This document shows, piece after piece, positions 50,800 to 60,689 of a stretch of DNA of 64,000 nucleotides. How positions within the stretch are numbered: position 1 is the first letter of the stretch; each line of letters begins with the position of its first letter. The position numbers and the translations under genes were made by a program. The DNA comes from Arenicola marina (lineage: Eukaryota > Annelida > Polychaeta > Arenicolidae), in assembly GCA_964019135.1 (NCBI GenBank), contig OZ025248.1:41161670-41225669 (forward strand), written 5' to 3'. The notes under the pieces are model-generated. The model was not told the DNA's origin. It searched no databases and was given only the letters and a program-made list of their open reading frames with translations.

Positions 50800-52836
50800 T
50801 TACGGGCGGGGCTATCAAGGTGTCTATATCGATGTCTAGTGAGGCCTCCTGTTTTACATTACGGGCGGGGCTATCACGGTGTCTATATCGATGTCTAGTG
50901 AGGCCTCCTGTTTTACATTACGGGCGGGGCTATCACGGTGTCTATATCGATGTCTAGTGAGGCCTCCTGTTTTACATTACGGGCGGGGCTATCACGGTGT
51001 CTATATCGATGTCTAGGGAGGCCTCCTGTTTTACATTACGGGCGGGGCTATCACGGTGTCTATATCGATGTCTAGTGAGGCCTCCTGTTTTACATTACGA
51101 GCGGGGCTATCAAGGTGTCTTTATCGATGTCTAGTGAGGCCTCCTGTTTTACATTACGGGCGGGGCTATCAAGGTGTCTTTATCGATGTCTAGTGAGGCC
51201 TCCTGTTTTACATTACGGGCGGGGCTATCACGGTGTCTATATCGATGTCTAGTGAGGCCTCCTGTTTTACATTACGGGCGGGGATATCACGGTGACTATT
51301 TCGATGTCTAGTGAGGCCTCCTGTTTTACATTACGGGCGGGGCTATCACGGTGTCTATATCGATGTCTAGTGAGGCCTCCTGTTTTACATTACGGGCGGG
51401 GCTATCACGGTGTCTATATCGATGTCTAGTGAGGCCTCCTGTTTTACATTACGGGCGGGGCTATCACGGTGTCTATATCGATGTCTAGTGAGGCCTCCTG
51501 TTTTACATTACGGGCGGGGCTATCAAGGTGTCTATATCGATGTCTAGTGAGGCCTCCTGTTTTACATTACGGGCGGGGCTATCAAGGTGTCTATATCGAT
51601 GTCTAGTGAGGCCTCCTGTTTTACATTACGGGCGGGGCTATCACGGTGTCTATATCGATGTCTAGTGAGGCCTCCTGTTTTACATTACGGGCGGGGCTAT
51701 CAAGGTGTCTATATCGATGTCTAGTGAGGCCTCCTGTTTTACATTACGGGCGGAGCTATCACGGTGTCTATATCGATGTCTAGTGAGGCCTCCTGTTTTA
51801 CATTACGGGCGGGGCTATCACGGTGTCTATATTGATGTCTAGTGAGGTCTCCTGTTTTACATTACGGGCGGGGATATCAAGGTGTCTATATCGATGTCTA
51901 GTGAGGGCTCCTGTTTTACATTACGGGCGGGGCTATCACGGTGACTATTTCGATGTCTAGTGAGGCCTCCTGTTTTACATTACGGGCGGGGCTATCACGG
52001 TGTCTATATCGATGTCTAGTGAGGCCTCCTGTTTTACATTACGGGCGGGGCTATCAAGGTGTCTATATCGATGTCTAGTGAGGCCTCCTGTTTTACATTA
52101 CGGGCGGGGCTATCACGGTGTCTATATCGATGTCTAGTGAGGCCTCCTGTTTTACATTACGGGCGGGGCTATCCCGGTGTCTATATCGATGTCTAGTGAG
52201 GCCTCCTGTTTTACATTACGGGCGGGGCTATCACGGTGTCTATATCGATGTCTAGTGAGGCCTCCTGTTTTACATTACGGGCGGGGCTATCAAGGTGTCT
52301 ATATCGATGTCTAGTGAGGCCTCCTGTTTTACATTACGGGCGGGGCTATCACGGTGTCTATATCGATGTCTAGTGAGGCCTCCTGTTTTACATTACGGGC
52401 GGGGATATCACGGTGACTATTTCGATGTCTAGTGAGGCCTCCTGTTTTACATTACGGGGCGGGGCTATCACGGTGTCTATATCGATGTCTAGTGAGGCCT
52501 CCTGTTTTACATTACGGGCGGGGCTATCACGGTGTCTATATCGATGTCTAGTGAGGTCTCCTGTTTTACATTACGGGCGGGGATATCAAGGTGTCTATAT
52601 CGATGTCTAGTGAGGCCTCCTGTTTTACATTACGGGCGGGGCTATCACGGTGTCTATATCGATGTCTAGTGAGGCCTCCTGTTTTACATTACGGGCGGGG
52701 CTATCACGGTGTCTATATCGATGTCTAGTGAGGTCTCCTGTTTTACATTACGGGCGGGGATATCACGGTGACTATTTCGATGTCTAGTGAGGCCTCCTGT
52801 TTTACATTACGGGGCGGGGCTATCACGGTGTCTATA
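50800..52836. repeat. Monomeric right flank of the 59-bp satellite
   Basis: Here most monomers are of one type (gtgaggcctcctgttttacattacgggcggggc in overlapping reading) with private changes, including two 60-bp monomers with an added G (near 52456 and 52812). No 33-mer order is seen. The array stops abruptly inside a monomer at 52836. Confidence 0.85.
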
Positions 52837-53062
52837 GAAGGACCAATAATCTGAATTATTTGCACACTTCTCTGCTTATAGCTGTAAACATATTTTATAT
52901 TTTATAAGCATATTCACATATATTTTACTTCAATGTAACATGCACTAAAACAATGCCTACACATAGAAATGATGCTCGTCACTTGTTCACGTCTACTAAG
53001 GCAATTTACAATTAGCATTTGTTTTATTTTTGACCATAGCTTACTATATATTGTATATTATA
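52837..53062 (-). other. 3' flank/UTR of the DUF229-like gene
   Basis: AT-rich 226-bp spacer between the gene's stop codon and the satellite, containing its poly(A) signal. Confidence 0.6.
53023..53028 (-). terminator. Poly(A) signal AATAAA of the DUF229-like gene
   Basis: AATAAA on the minus strand begins 35 bp past the stop codon at 53063, giving a short 3' UTR. The satellite begins only 186 bp further on. Confidence 0.6.
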
Positions 53063-56000
53063 TTAGAAAAGGCGCATCTTGCTCGAATCGTGTCCTTCAT
53101 ACGGGTACACAGAGAAGTCGGTTTTGAATCCCAGTTGAGTGGCTATCCGACTATAGAACTGTTTCCACGAGACGGCCAGAAATGCCCCCTGGTGAGGTTG
53201 CAACGTCCTCTCGACCGGGTAATACTCGCTAGATGTCGCCATGTGTTGCGTGAACAGATACAGACGGACCGTGTAAGTTCTGTCCGGACAAATATTGAAC
53301 GCTTGGAATGTATAGGTATGCGAGGCGTAGTTCCGTATGCAGAGATACAGGCACCGATCATGGAGGTCCCGGACCATCCCACTGACCCCGAAGTGAGGCC
53401 GCGTAATGTACTGCAGTATTTCAAGTTTGGATTGTTTGACAAGGAAATTACACAGAGTCTGAATTTTCCTCTCCAGCACGCTATGATCCAGTGTTTCCAT
53501 AGAAAGATATTTCCACGTGAGCATTGACACATTGCCTCGGAAATTGTCCAGCAGTTGTACGTCAACTCTTATGACGTCATCGCCATGTTTGGCTTTGGCG
53601 TATGGCGTGAGGTGAAAAGCCATATCCAGCGTCAATCCGGTGACCAGACCAGACTGCGACAGCGATAATTGTACATCAGTAAATGCCAAACCTGACGCCA
53701 TGCGACAAATGGCCACGGAGTTAACCGGAAGTGCTGTATTACAGCCCCCTTTCCCGCAGTTAGCGCCTGGCTCCAATTGCCTCATGAACTGAGCATGCGC
53801 GTAAGTCGCCATGGCAACCTGTACGGTGTCATTGGGGAAGGCGGTCGGTTGCCGGGAGCAGAGGCAGAGGTTGGGAGTCTCCAAGGTCAGGTCTCGGCAG
53901 GGCCTCGCTTCCGGCAAGCTGTCGAACAGAGAGAAAGCTTTCGATATGGCGTGCGTCTCGCCATCACTGCCATTGTCGCTAATGGGTGTGGCGGCGGGGG
54001 GCTGAGCGGAGCCTTTGTCCGGCGTGGGAAGGTCTTGATTGGCCGGCGGGTGGGCTCCGTAAATTGCCGGCCCACCAGACGAGGGCCAGTTTAAGAGATC
54101 AAGGAGTGTACCGTGCAGGTCGCCGACCGCGACCGGCAGAAACTGGTTGCGGTACATCGTCTGATGCCTCGGGGGGTCGGAGTCGGGGTCGGGGTCGGGA
54201 TCGGGGTCATTGGGGTGGGGATGGGAGCCGGGGTGTTGGTGGGGGCGGTGGGAGGAGGGGTGCTTCTTTAACTTTATCTCTCCGGGGAGGATCATCATCA
54301 GCAGTGGGTTGAACTGCTCGGCGTAGAGTAGCCGGGCGGAGGAGTAGTGGCGCCCCCTGCTGGCCTGTCCCCGCCGCCGCCGCCGCCGCTGGGGGGGACG
54401 TTGACCCCCGTCCTCCCCACCTATATCGGCCCTCCCCCCTCCGCCCCCCGTATCGCTGACGAGGACAGTGACAGTCTCCGGACGTCTGCTGGTGGCATTG
54501 ATGTGTCTGGAGAGCAGGATGTCGACGTCAGCGGACACCGAGAGTCCGGCTTCGAGAAGCGGCTCCAGAATACTCAACACGAAGCGGGGTTCTTCAGACC
54601 CAACACTGCTCGCGACACGCAGGGTGAGATCGGTGCACCATAGCGTCTGACATGGCATGCCGCTGGGGGGCGCCACATCGACGTATCCATGGAGACGTTT
54701 ATCTTTACCCGCCTGATCGATAGCTTCCTTGCTATTACCATCGGACGCGTGACCACTCCAATTAGGCTGGGGAAAAACCCGAGTCCCCTTGAGTTCCGGG
54801 TTTGACCGCTGGGTGTCGCTGGTGACATTACGGCGGCGGATCTGAGGTATGACCTTTCGACGCCCTTGCGGAAACTCCTGCGTCGTGGCGTGACAAGCAT
54901 GGCAAAGGTGGCCATAGAGTGGGCACGGACAGAGGAGGACTTCCGGCCGCTCCGGGCTAATCCAGCCGGCGTAATTGGGGTGCCGGTCGTGGCATGCGTC
55001 GCCCAACAAGGTCACGTGATAGCCCCGCCGCTGCAGTTCTCTGTAGAGAGGCGAGCCACTCAGGTCACCCTCGCCACCGAATATGGCCGCCAGGTTGGCC
55101 GGGAGACGACCGCTGAGGGCCTGGACGTAGCGGTAGTCCAGGCGGAGTCTGGCGGGGAGGGCCTGGACCAGGCCAGCGGTCAGAGGCAGGTTCCTGTAGA
55201 AAGCCCCACGGGAAATACCGCGCAAATAGATGAGATTAACGCTGAGTGTCGCGCTGGGGTCAGATGACGCGCCCACGTTTTCGTTTTGACTCTCCCCTTT
55301 TCTACTTCCGGTTTGTGGCATTTTTATTTTCGCCGCACGTGTCACTGTTTGATTTTGATTCAATTGACTGGACCGTTCTTTACACACAGCGTTCTTTACA
55401 CGCTTGTTCTGACCGCTATGTTGATGGGGTAATTCGTCCCTGGCTGTGGTACGCTCCTGGTGACCCGCTGCCCTCACCCCTGAACTCTCCAACACAGTCG
55501 CCGCCATTTTGTTTCTGCTTGGCGCGTGTCGTCGCTTCCTCTCCTTTACATCGGGCGTCCTTGTCACGGCCACGTGGTCCTTCTGATCGCTCTGATGGGC
55601 GATATTAAGGAGAACAAGCAGGTCCCGCGAGGTAGCCGCGAAGTCTGTCCCCGGCGTAATTGCTCCCGCGGTATCCCCCACACAGACAGCTCCCCACGTC
55701 TCCCTCTCGCCACACCCAAGGCGCTGGCAGCTCGGGAAAACCTGGCCAAAAGAGCCATTGACCTGCAGGCGGGGCCCACTGGGGAGTGAGATGTTTGCCA
55801 ATTGTCCCACCCATCCACCCTCGGCGCCACGACTCGGACAATCGTAGCAGTAACAATAAAAGCGCCCTTCAGTGGCAGAGTTGAGGTTTTGCGCCAGACA
55901 CCTTTGAAGACCGCGCTCGGACCACTCAAAATCCGGGCACTTGAGGGTTCGCGTCCGCGTCGCCATCTTGAACAGGCACTCAGAACGCCGAGGTGAGTTT

Positions 56001-56371
56001 AACACTCGCGCGTTTTCTCGTTCCTCTCGATGTTCTCTGTTCAGCGCTTTGCATTCGTCGTGCGTGGCCACTATGGCTGGACAAGTGGTCACCGAGAAGT
56101 GGGGCGAGCTACTGGGGTCTTCTGCGATCCCCGAGGGGTAACCTGGATGGCACACTGCAATGTCCGGCCACACACCGCCTTGGGTCTCTCTGGTCACACG
56201 CCGGGCGCCGTCATCTCGCGAGAGGCCCACGAGAAAACTCGTGACGGTCCCCACACAATCCGGCCGCCACGCCGTCAGTGACGTCACCAAGACTGCCGCG
56301 CACACACACACCGCCACAGGAACAGTTTTCACTCGCCGTCCGAAGCGACCGTCCGACTTGAAGCCAGCCAT
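53063..56371 (-). CDS. DUF229-like (alkaline phosphatase/sulfatase superfamily) type II membrane protein, probable pseudoenzyme
   Basis: An intronless frame of 1102 codons from the ATG at 56371 (an in-frame ATG at 56464 would add 31 residues, but a TATA box lies between). Basic residues precede a signal anchor at about 16-35, so the bulk is lumenal or extracellular. A Cys-rich stem with Asn-glycosylation sites follows, then a basic linker, then the DUF229-like domain from about 379: NLIYLRGISRGAFYR (379-393), VLVSDTGG (636-643), VAVGDLHGTLLDLL (747-760) and FSLFDSLPEARPC...CLC (813-838). In the family the first block has a metal-binding Asp where Arg384 stands, and the SDHG block has His where Thr641 stands. 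The usual SHDD-type block is not evident. An insertion at about 644-735 carries six Arg, a His-rich run and (DP)n. The rest is free of frameshifts, so it is likely expressed but not catalytic. The tandem copy at 59.2-59.6 kb is truncated. Confidence 0.8.
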   Translation of the reverse strand: MAGFKSDGRFGRRVKTVPVAVCVCAAVLVTSLTAWRPDCVGTVTSFLVGLSRDDGARRVTRETQGGVWPDIAVCHPGYPSGIAEDPSSSPHFSVTTCPAIVATHDECKALNREHREERENARVLNSPRRSECLFKMATRTRTLKCPDFEWSERGLQRCLAQNLNSATEGRFYCYCYDCPSRGAEGGWVGQLANISLPSGPRLQVNGSFGQVFPSCQRLGCGERETWGAVCVGDTAGAITPGTDFAATSRDLLVLLNIAHQSDQKDHVAVTRTPDVKERKRRHAPSRNKMAATVLESSGVRAAGHQERTTARDELPHQHSGQNKRVKNAVCKERSSQLNQNQTVTRAAKIKMPQTGSRKGESQNENVGASSDPSATLSVNLIYLRGISRGAFYRNLPLTAGLVQALPARLRLDYRYVQALSGRLPANLAAIFGGEGDLSGSPLYRELQRRGYHVTLLGDACHDRHPNYAGWISPERPEVLLCPCPLYGHLCHACHATTQEFPQGRRKVIPQIRRRNVTSDTQRSNPELKGTRVFPQPNWSGHASDGNSKEAIDQAGKDKRLHGYVDVAPPSGMPCQTLWCTDLTLRVASSVGSEEPRFVLSILEPLLEAGLSVSADVDILLSRHINATSRRPETVTVLVSDTGGGGGRADIGGEDGGQRPPQRRRRRRGQASRGRHYSSARLLYAEQFNPLLMMILPGEIKLKKHPSSHRPHQHPGSHPHPNDPDPDPDPDSDPPRHQTMYRNQFLPVAVGDLHGTLLDLLNWPSSGGPAIYGAHPPANQDLPTPDKGSAQPPAATPISDNGSDGETHAISKAFSLFDSLPEARPCRDLTLETPNLCLCSRQPTAFPNDTVQVAMATYAHAQFMRQLEPGANCGKGGCNTALPVNSVAICRMASGLAFTDVQLSLSQSGLVTGLTLDMAFHLTPYAKAKHGDDVIRVDVQLLDNFRGNVSMLTWKYLSMETLDHSVLERKIQTLCNFLVKQSKLEILQYITRPHFGVSGMVRDLHDRCLYLCIRNYASHTYTFQAFNICPDRTYTVRLYLFTQHMATSSEYYPVERTLQPHQGAFLAVSWKQFYSRIATQLGFKTDFSVYPYEGHDSSKMRLF

Positions 56372-56624
56372 AATTGACCCAAAACTGATATCAATAGTCA
56401 TACTTTTTATATACGTGGTAATCCTAAGAACACTAAGGGTCCTAATCCTAATCCTAAGGGTCAAATAGAACTGGTCGCGTCAGTATGACGGTTCCCATGG
56501 TGATAAAATAGACATTCAAATCTGCAGCGAGGGCAACTCGGTCAGCGCTAATGGCTTACCTAATGCATACAACATTAGTTGTGTTTTCACCGCCTGGGAA
56601 TATTATCCAGGGATCTACTGCTTC
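56091..56624. repeat. Segmental duplication, block A (original)
   Basis: The first about 93 codons of the DUF229-like gene, its TATA region and about 250 bp upstream recur at 59237-59768 (offset 3145) with few differences. The left breakpoint is at caccgagaag and the right one at ggatctactgc. Confidence 0.93.
56404..56413 (-). promoter_or_regulatory. TATA box of the DUF229-like gene
   Basis: TATATAAAAA on the minus strand lies 33-42 bp upstream of the ATG at 56371, implying a very short leader. It sits inside the longer frame that starts at 56464 and is the reason I prefer the internal start. The duplicated copy has the same box at 59549-59558. Confidence 0.4.
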
Positions 56625-57102
56625 CACGAACTACCCCCGGCGAGAGGACAACAACGTGAGGTCAAACTTCACACGCCGAGTGCATTCACCCGATAAGAAC
56701 ATCCGGCATAGGGCATTATGGGTGGCTTCCTGTGTCGAGGCGGGTGGCTGGGGGGGGGGGGGACAGACGGTGCTTGGCCCCACGTCCGATGGGCCGTGTG
56801 AACCCTGAGAGTCACTCCCACCTTGACGACAGGTATGGGGGCTGTGGGGAGAGGCTACACCGGCTTACACCTCACGACACCAAAGAATGTCCCCACTGTT
56901 GAAATAGATAGTGACATTGGATGGCGGCGTTGTTATTATCACTTTTATCACAAATACTCTCCTGTTTTTCCTGTTACGTATATTGGGTCTTGTATACAAC
57001 TTCGCTATGCCTTCACATAGTGTTCCGGCCTATTATGGTAATACATAAACACTAGCGCCCTGTCGACATCATGAGGCGACAGGACACGGATTCTGTCGCC
57101 AC
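56625..57102. other. Spacer, no gene seen
   Basis: Unique sequence including a poly(G) run near 56752-56762. It is absent between the second copies of blocks A and B. Confidence 0.5.
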
Positions 57103-57742
57103 CGTGATGGTCGGATGCTGTCGAGACTATACCGCATTTATGCTATCGTCACTGTGGCGACCGGATGCTGCCGACACTATGCCGTAACTGTGGCAACCGG
57201 ATTCTGGCGTCACTATGTTGCCGTAACTGTGGCGACCGGATGCCGTCTCTATGCCGTAACTGGGGCGACCGGATGCTGTCTGGATGCCGTACCTGTGGTG
57301 CCCGTCAACACTGTGCCGCTTTATGTCGCCGCAACTGTGGCGACAGTCGACACTATGCCGCTTTATGTCGCCGTAACCGTGGCGACAGTCGACACTATGC
57401 CGCCTTTATGTCGCCGTAACTGTGGCGACAGTCGACACTATGCCGCTTTATGTCGCCGTAACTGTGGCGACAGTCGACACTATGCCGCTTTATGTCGCCG
57501 TAACTGTGGCGACAGTCGACACTATGCCGCTTTATGTCGCCGTAACTCTGGCGACAGTCGACACTATGCCGCTTTATGTCGCCGTAACTGTGGCGACAGT
57601 CGACACTATGCCGCTTTATGTCGCCGTAACTGTGGCGACAGTCGACACTATGCCGCCTTTATGTCGCCGGAGCTGTGGCGACCGGATGCTGTCGACTCTA
57701 TGTTGCCGTAACTGTGGCGACCGGATGCTGTCGAATCTATAA
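57103..57742. repeat. 42-bp minisatellite, about 14-15 copies, left part degenerate
   Basis: cgacactatgccgctttatg plus tcgccgtaactgtggcgacagt recur every 42 bp (43 in units with gccgcctttatg). Left-hand units (57103-57340) are older and diverged (ggatgctgtcgagactat). Long frames through it have no gene signals. Confidence 0.93.
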
Positions 57743-57799
57743 CAAGGTAAAAACGACATAGAGAGAATAAGATTTCAAGGCAGAATGAGAAGGAGAGAA

Positions 57800-58170
57800 T
57801 TTGTAATGTTGTCTATAGGCTACTCGTGATAGAGTGTACTTTCGCGAAGACAAGTGAATCGAAATGGGAAGAGAAGGTCAACCAGGATATTGATGAATAC
57901 CAATGGCGAACAAGTTACACTTGACCTCCACACTGGACAAACGACTGCGGAGTTTCCAGTATAGTTTTTTGTGTAGCAATATGGTTACCAACTCCCACTT
58001 GTTTTTGTGTAAATTGGCTGAATCAAAAAGATGTACCTTGTGTAACCAGAATGACGAAACAATACAACATATGTTTTGGGATTGTGTCACAGTAAAACAG
58101 ATATGGGAAAACATAGGCGCATGGCTATATGAGTCAAGCCGACCAAACCTTAGTATAATATATTAAAGTA
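57800..58170 (+). pseudogene. LINE C-terminal fragment with a zinc-knuckle (zf-RVT-like) motif
   Basis: A plus frame reads SKWEEKVNQDIDEYQW (57859 on), then KRLRSFQYSFLCSNMVTN, then CTLCNQNDETIQHMFWDC and VKQIWENIGAWL. This is the C-x2-C ... E-T-x-x-H-x-x-x-x-C finger with following V-x-x-x-W found after the RT in L1/Tx1-type LINEs. Only this end is present, so it is a 5'-truncated remnant, and of a third LINE type in this window. Confidence 0.75.
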
Positions 58171-58215
58171 TAAACTTCATATCTGTCATGCTCGGGGCAG
58201 CTTCACCACATAAAA

Positions 58216-59236
58216 AAACACAAAAACATACAGAGCCCACACTTTCACAGGTCTGGAGACGATTATTTGCTTATGCTTGTGAAAACAAAACTGATTAACC
58301 TAAGTTGAGATATTTATAGAGAGTATCATGTATGTGAATCGCCCATAAGCTTACCGGACTTTTGTACACGAATATATCTTTTCTATTTTATACTCATTAA
58401 TTAGATGTTGGGATATAAGTTTTTTAACCTATAAGAAAATAATGACTTGCATCACTGTATCTGTTCCTGTAAAACGTTGATCAGAGCGGGCTAGAGGAAG
58501 GAGTGGGTTCCAAAGGGATACTTTTTTTATTCTATTATATATGATTATAAGGAAGCAGATGTTTTATCTGCTCAGTCGTTGACCATTTATGGGTTTTCTG
58601 TGGTGAGAGTGGTGGCTCTAATGGGATACTCCCCACCAAGTCTTGCAATGTTGAAAGGTTTATTGTACTTCCGTTGCTGCCCGTGGTTTCACGGCCATGT
58701 AAACATGTCCTGAGCTTCAGAGCCTGGCGGTCTCACTGGACAGTAGACCAGACAGGCTCTACATACGCCAAGACAAATGGGAATGTACCTCAATAAAACA
58801 GCAGGTTCCCAAAGAGAATACCGATAGAGACCCCAAGGTGAGGTCATTTCTCCGTCGGTTCGTGCGCCGTCGGCAGACTGAGGAGTATTTCGGCCTTTAG
58901 CATTATCCCGCCGCAAATCACCATGTAGTGCATATGGCGTAAATAAATATAAATTGGAATATTCTTTTTAAAAATATATATGTATTTGTAAGTGGAAAGG
59001 TGATACGCCAAAGGTAATGGCTATAATTCGTCGTATAAAATAATATTTCGAGCTAGAGAGCAGAGTGGCAGAAACGCCGGAAAGAGCGAGGAAGAGTTTT
59101 AAAGCCAAGTTGGACCCAATATATGATGTAATCGCTGATGTGACGTTGGTAGGTTTGCATATTTGTGTACAGATATTGTCAATGTGTTATATGCCGCTTT
59201 TCGAAAAATAAAAGCATTACAAAAGCATTACCCTCA
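58216..59236. repeat. Segmental duplication, block B (first copy)
   Basis: About 1 kb of mostly unique DNA, repeated at 59766-60648 with few substitutions. The second copy lacks about 125 bp (near 58290-58415). It contains a 75-codon minus frame (58689-58916) kept open in both copies, with no recognised domain. Confidence 0.92.
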
Positions 59237-59609
59237 CCGAGAAGGGGGGCGAGCTACTGGCGTCTTCTGCGATCCCCGAGGGGTAACCTGGATGGCACAC
59301 TGCAATGCCCGGCCACACACCGCCTTGGGTCTCTCTGGTCACACGCCGGGCGCCGTCATCTCGCGAGAGGCCCACGAAAAAACTCGTGGTGGTCCCCACA
59401 CACTCCGGCCGCCACGCCGTCAGTGACGTCACCAAGACTGCCGCGCACACACACACCGCCACAGGAACAGTTTTCACTCGCCGTCCGAAGCGACCGTCCG
59501 ACTTGAAGCCAGCCATAATTGACCCAAAACTGATATCAATAGTCATACTTTTTATATACGTGGTAATCCTAAGAACACTAAGGGTCCTAATCCTAATCCT
59601 AAGGGTCAA
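59217..59609 (-). pseudogene. Truncated tandem copy of the DUF229-like gene (promoter, anchor, start of stem)
   Basis: The frame matches the parent's first about 120 codons with a handful of substitutions (for example RPDC to RPEC) and then runs into block B sequence and stops. From the ATG equivalent at 59516 it would give a membrane anchor plus about 65 lumenal residues and none of the DUF229 domain. TATA box and upstream DNA are retained, so it may still be transcribed. Breakpoint at 59237. Confidence 0.85.
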
Positions 59610-59768
59610 ATAGAACTGGTCGCGTCAGTATGACGGTTCCCATGGTGATAAAATAGACATTCAAATTTGCAGCGAGGGCAACTCGGTCAGCGCTATTGGC
59701 TTTCCTAATGCATACAACATTAGTTGTGTTTTCACCGCCAGGGTATATTATCCAGGGATCTACTGCAC
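59237..59768. repeat. Segmental duplication, block A (second copy)
   Basis: Copy of 56091-56624, joined directly to block B copy 2 at ggatctactgcacaaaaac. Confidence 0.93.
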
Positions 59769-60648
59769 AAAAACATACACAGCCCACACTTTCACAGGTC
59801 TGGAGACGATTATTTACTTATGCTTGTGAAAACAAAACATTAGTTTTTTAACCTATAATAAATAATGACTTGCATCACTGTATCTGTTCCTGTAAAACGT
59901 TGATCAGAGCGGGCTGGAGGAAGGAGTGGGTTCCAAAGGGATACTTTTTTTATTCTATTATATATGATTATAAGGAAGCAGATGTTTTATCTGCTCAGTC
60001 GTTGACCATTTATGGGTTTTCTGTGGTGAGAGTGGTGGCTCTAATGGGATACTCCCCACCAAGTCTTGCAATATTGAAAGGTTTATTGTACTTCTGTTGC
60101 TGCCCGTGGTTTCACGGCCATGTAAACATGTCCTGAGCTTCAGAGCCTGACGGTCTCACTGGACAGTACACCAGACAGGCTCTACATACGCCAAGACAAA
60201 TGGGGATGTACCTCAATAAAACAGCAGGTTCCCAAAGAGAATACCGATAGAGACCCCAAGGTGAGGTTATTTCTCCGTCGGTTCGTGCGCCATCGGCAGA
60301 CTGAGGAGTATTTCGGCCTTTAGCATTATCCCGCCGCAAATCACCATGTAGTGCATATGGCGTAAATAAATATAAATTGGAATATTCTTTTTAAAAATAT
60401 ATATGTATTTGTAAGTGGAAAGGTGATACGCCAAAGGTAATGGCTATAATTCGTCGTATAAAATAATATTTCGAGCTAGAGAGCAGAGTGGCAGAAACAC
60501 CGGAAAGAGCGAGGAAGAGTTTTAAAGCCAAGTGGGACCCAATATATGATGTAATCGCTGATGTGACGTTGGTAGGTTTGCATATTTGTGTACAGATATT
60601 GTCAATGTGTTATATGCCGCTTTTCGAAAAACAAAAGCATTACAAAAA
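59766..60648. repeat. Segmental duplication, block B (second copy)
   Basis: Copy of 58216-59226 with the 125-bp deletion. It ends at gcattacaaaa, where the two copies diverge into block A copy 2 (first) and unique DNA leading to the 22-bp array (second). Confidence 0.92.
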
Positions 60649-60689
60649 GATAAGAAGAAAAGAGAGGTCAAAACGACACATTATCTGAA

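Larger units (their letters stand above)
35490..52836. repeat. 59-bp satellite, about 294 monomers, with a 33-35-mer higher-order repeat
   Basis: The monomer (tatatcgatgtctagtgagg, cctcctgttttacattac, gggcggggctatcacggtgtc) is 59 bp. Monomer variants (gatgtctactcggg, ggctgggc, ccagtttt, gtgactatttcg, ctacatcgctg and others) recur in a fixed order. One marker combination starts at 36542, 38489, 40436, 42442, 44389, 46336, 48401 and about 50466. The steps are 1947, 1947, 2006, 1947, 1947, 2065 and 2065 bp, exactly 33, 33, 34, 33, 33, 35 and 35 monomers. From about 50.8 kb to the end the order fades into near-uniform monomers. The repeated 104-codon open frames are by-products. Confidence 0.98.

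Noticed and set aside
53030-53527. 165-codon plus frame
   Set aside because: Antisense to the DUF229-like gene, without features of its own.
56372-56464. Upstream start (31 extra codons) for the DUF229-like gene
   Set aside because: The extra part covers a TATA box and a TTAGGA run, and the residues before the anchor are better supplied by the start at 56371.
58689-60339. 75-codon minus frame present in both B blocks
   Set aside because: Its conservation is explained by the recent duplication. No domain, signal or transcription signal is seen.
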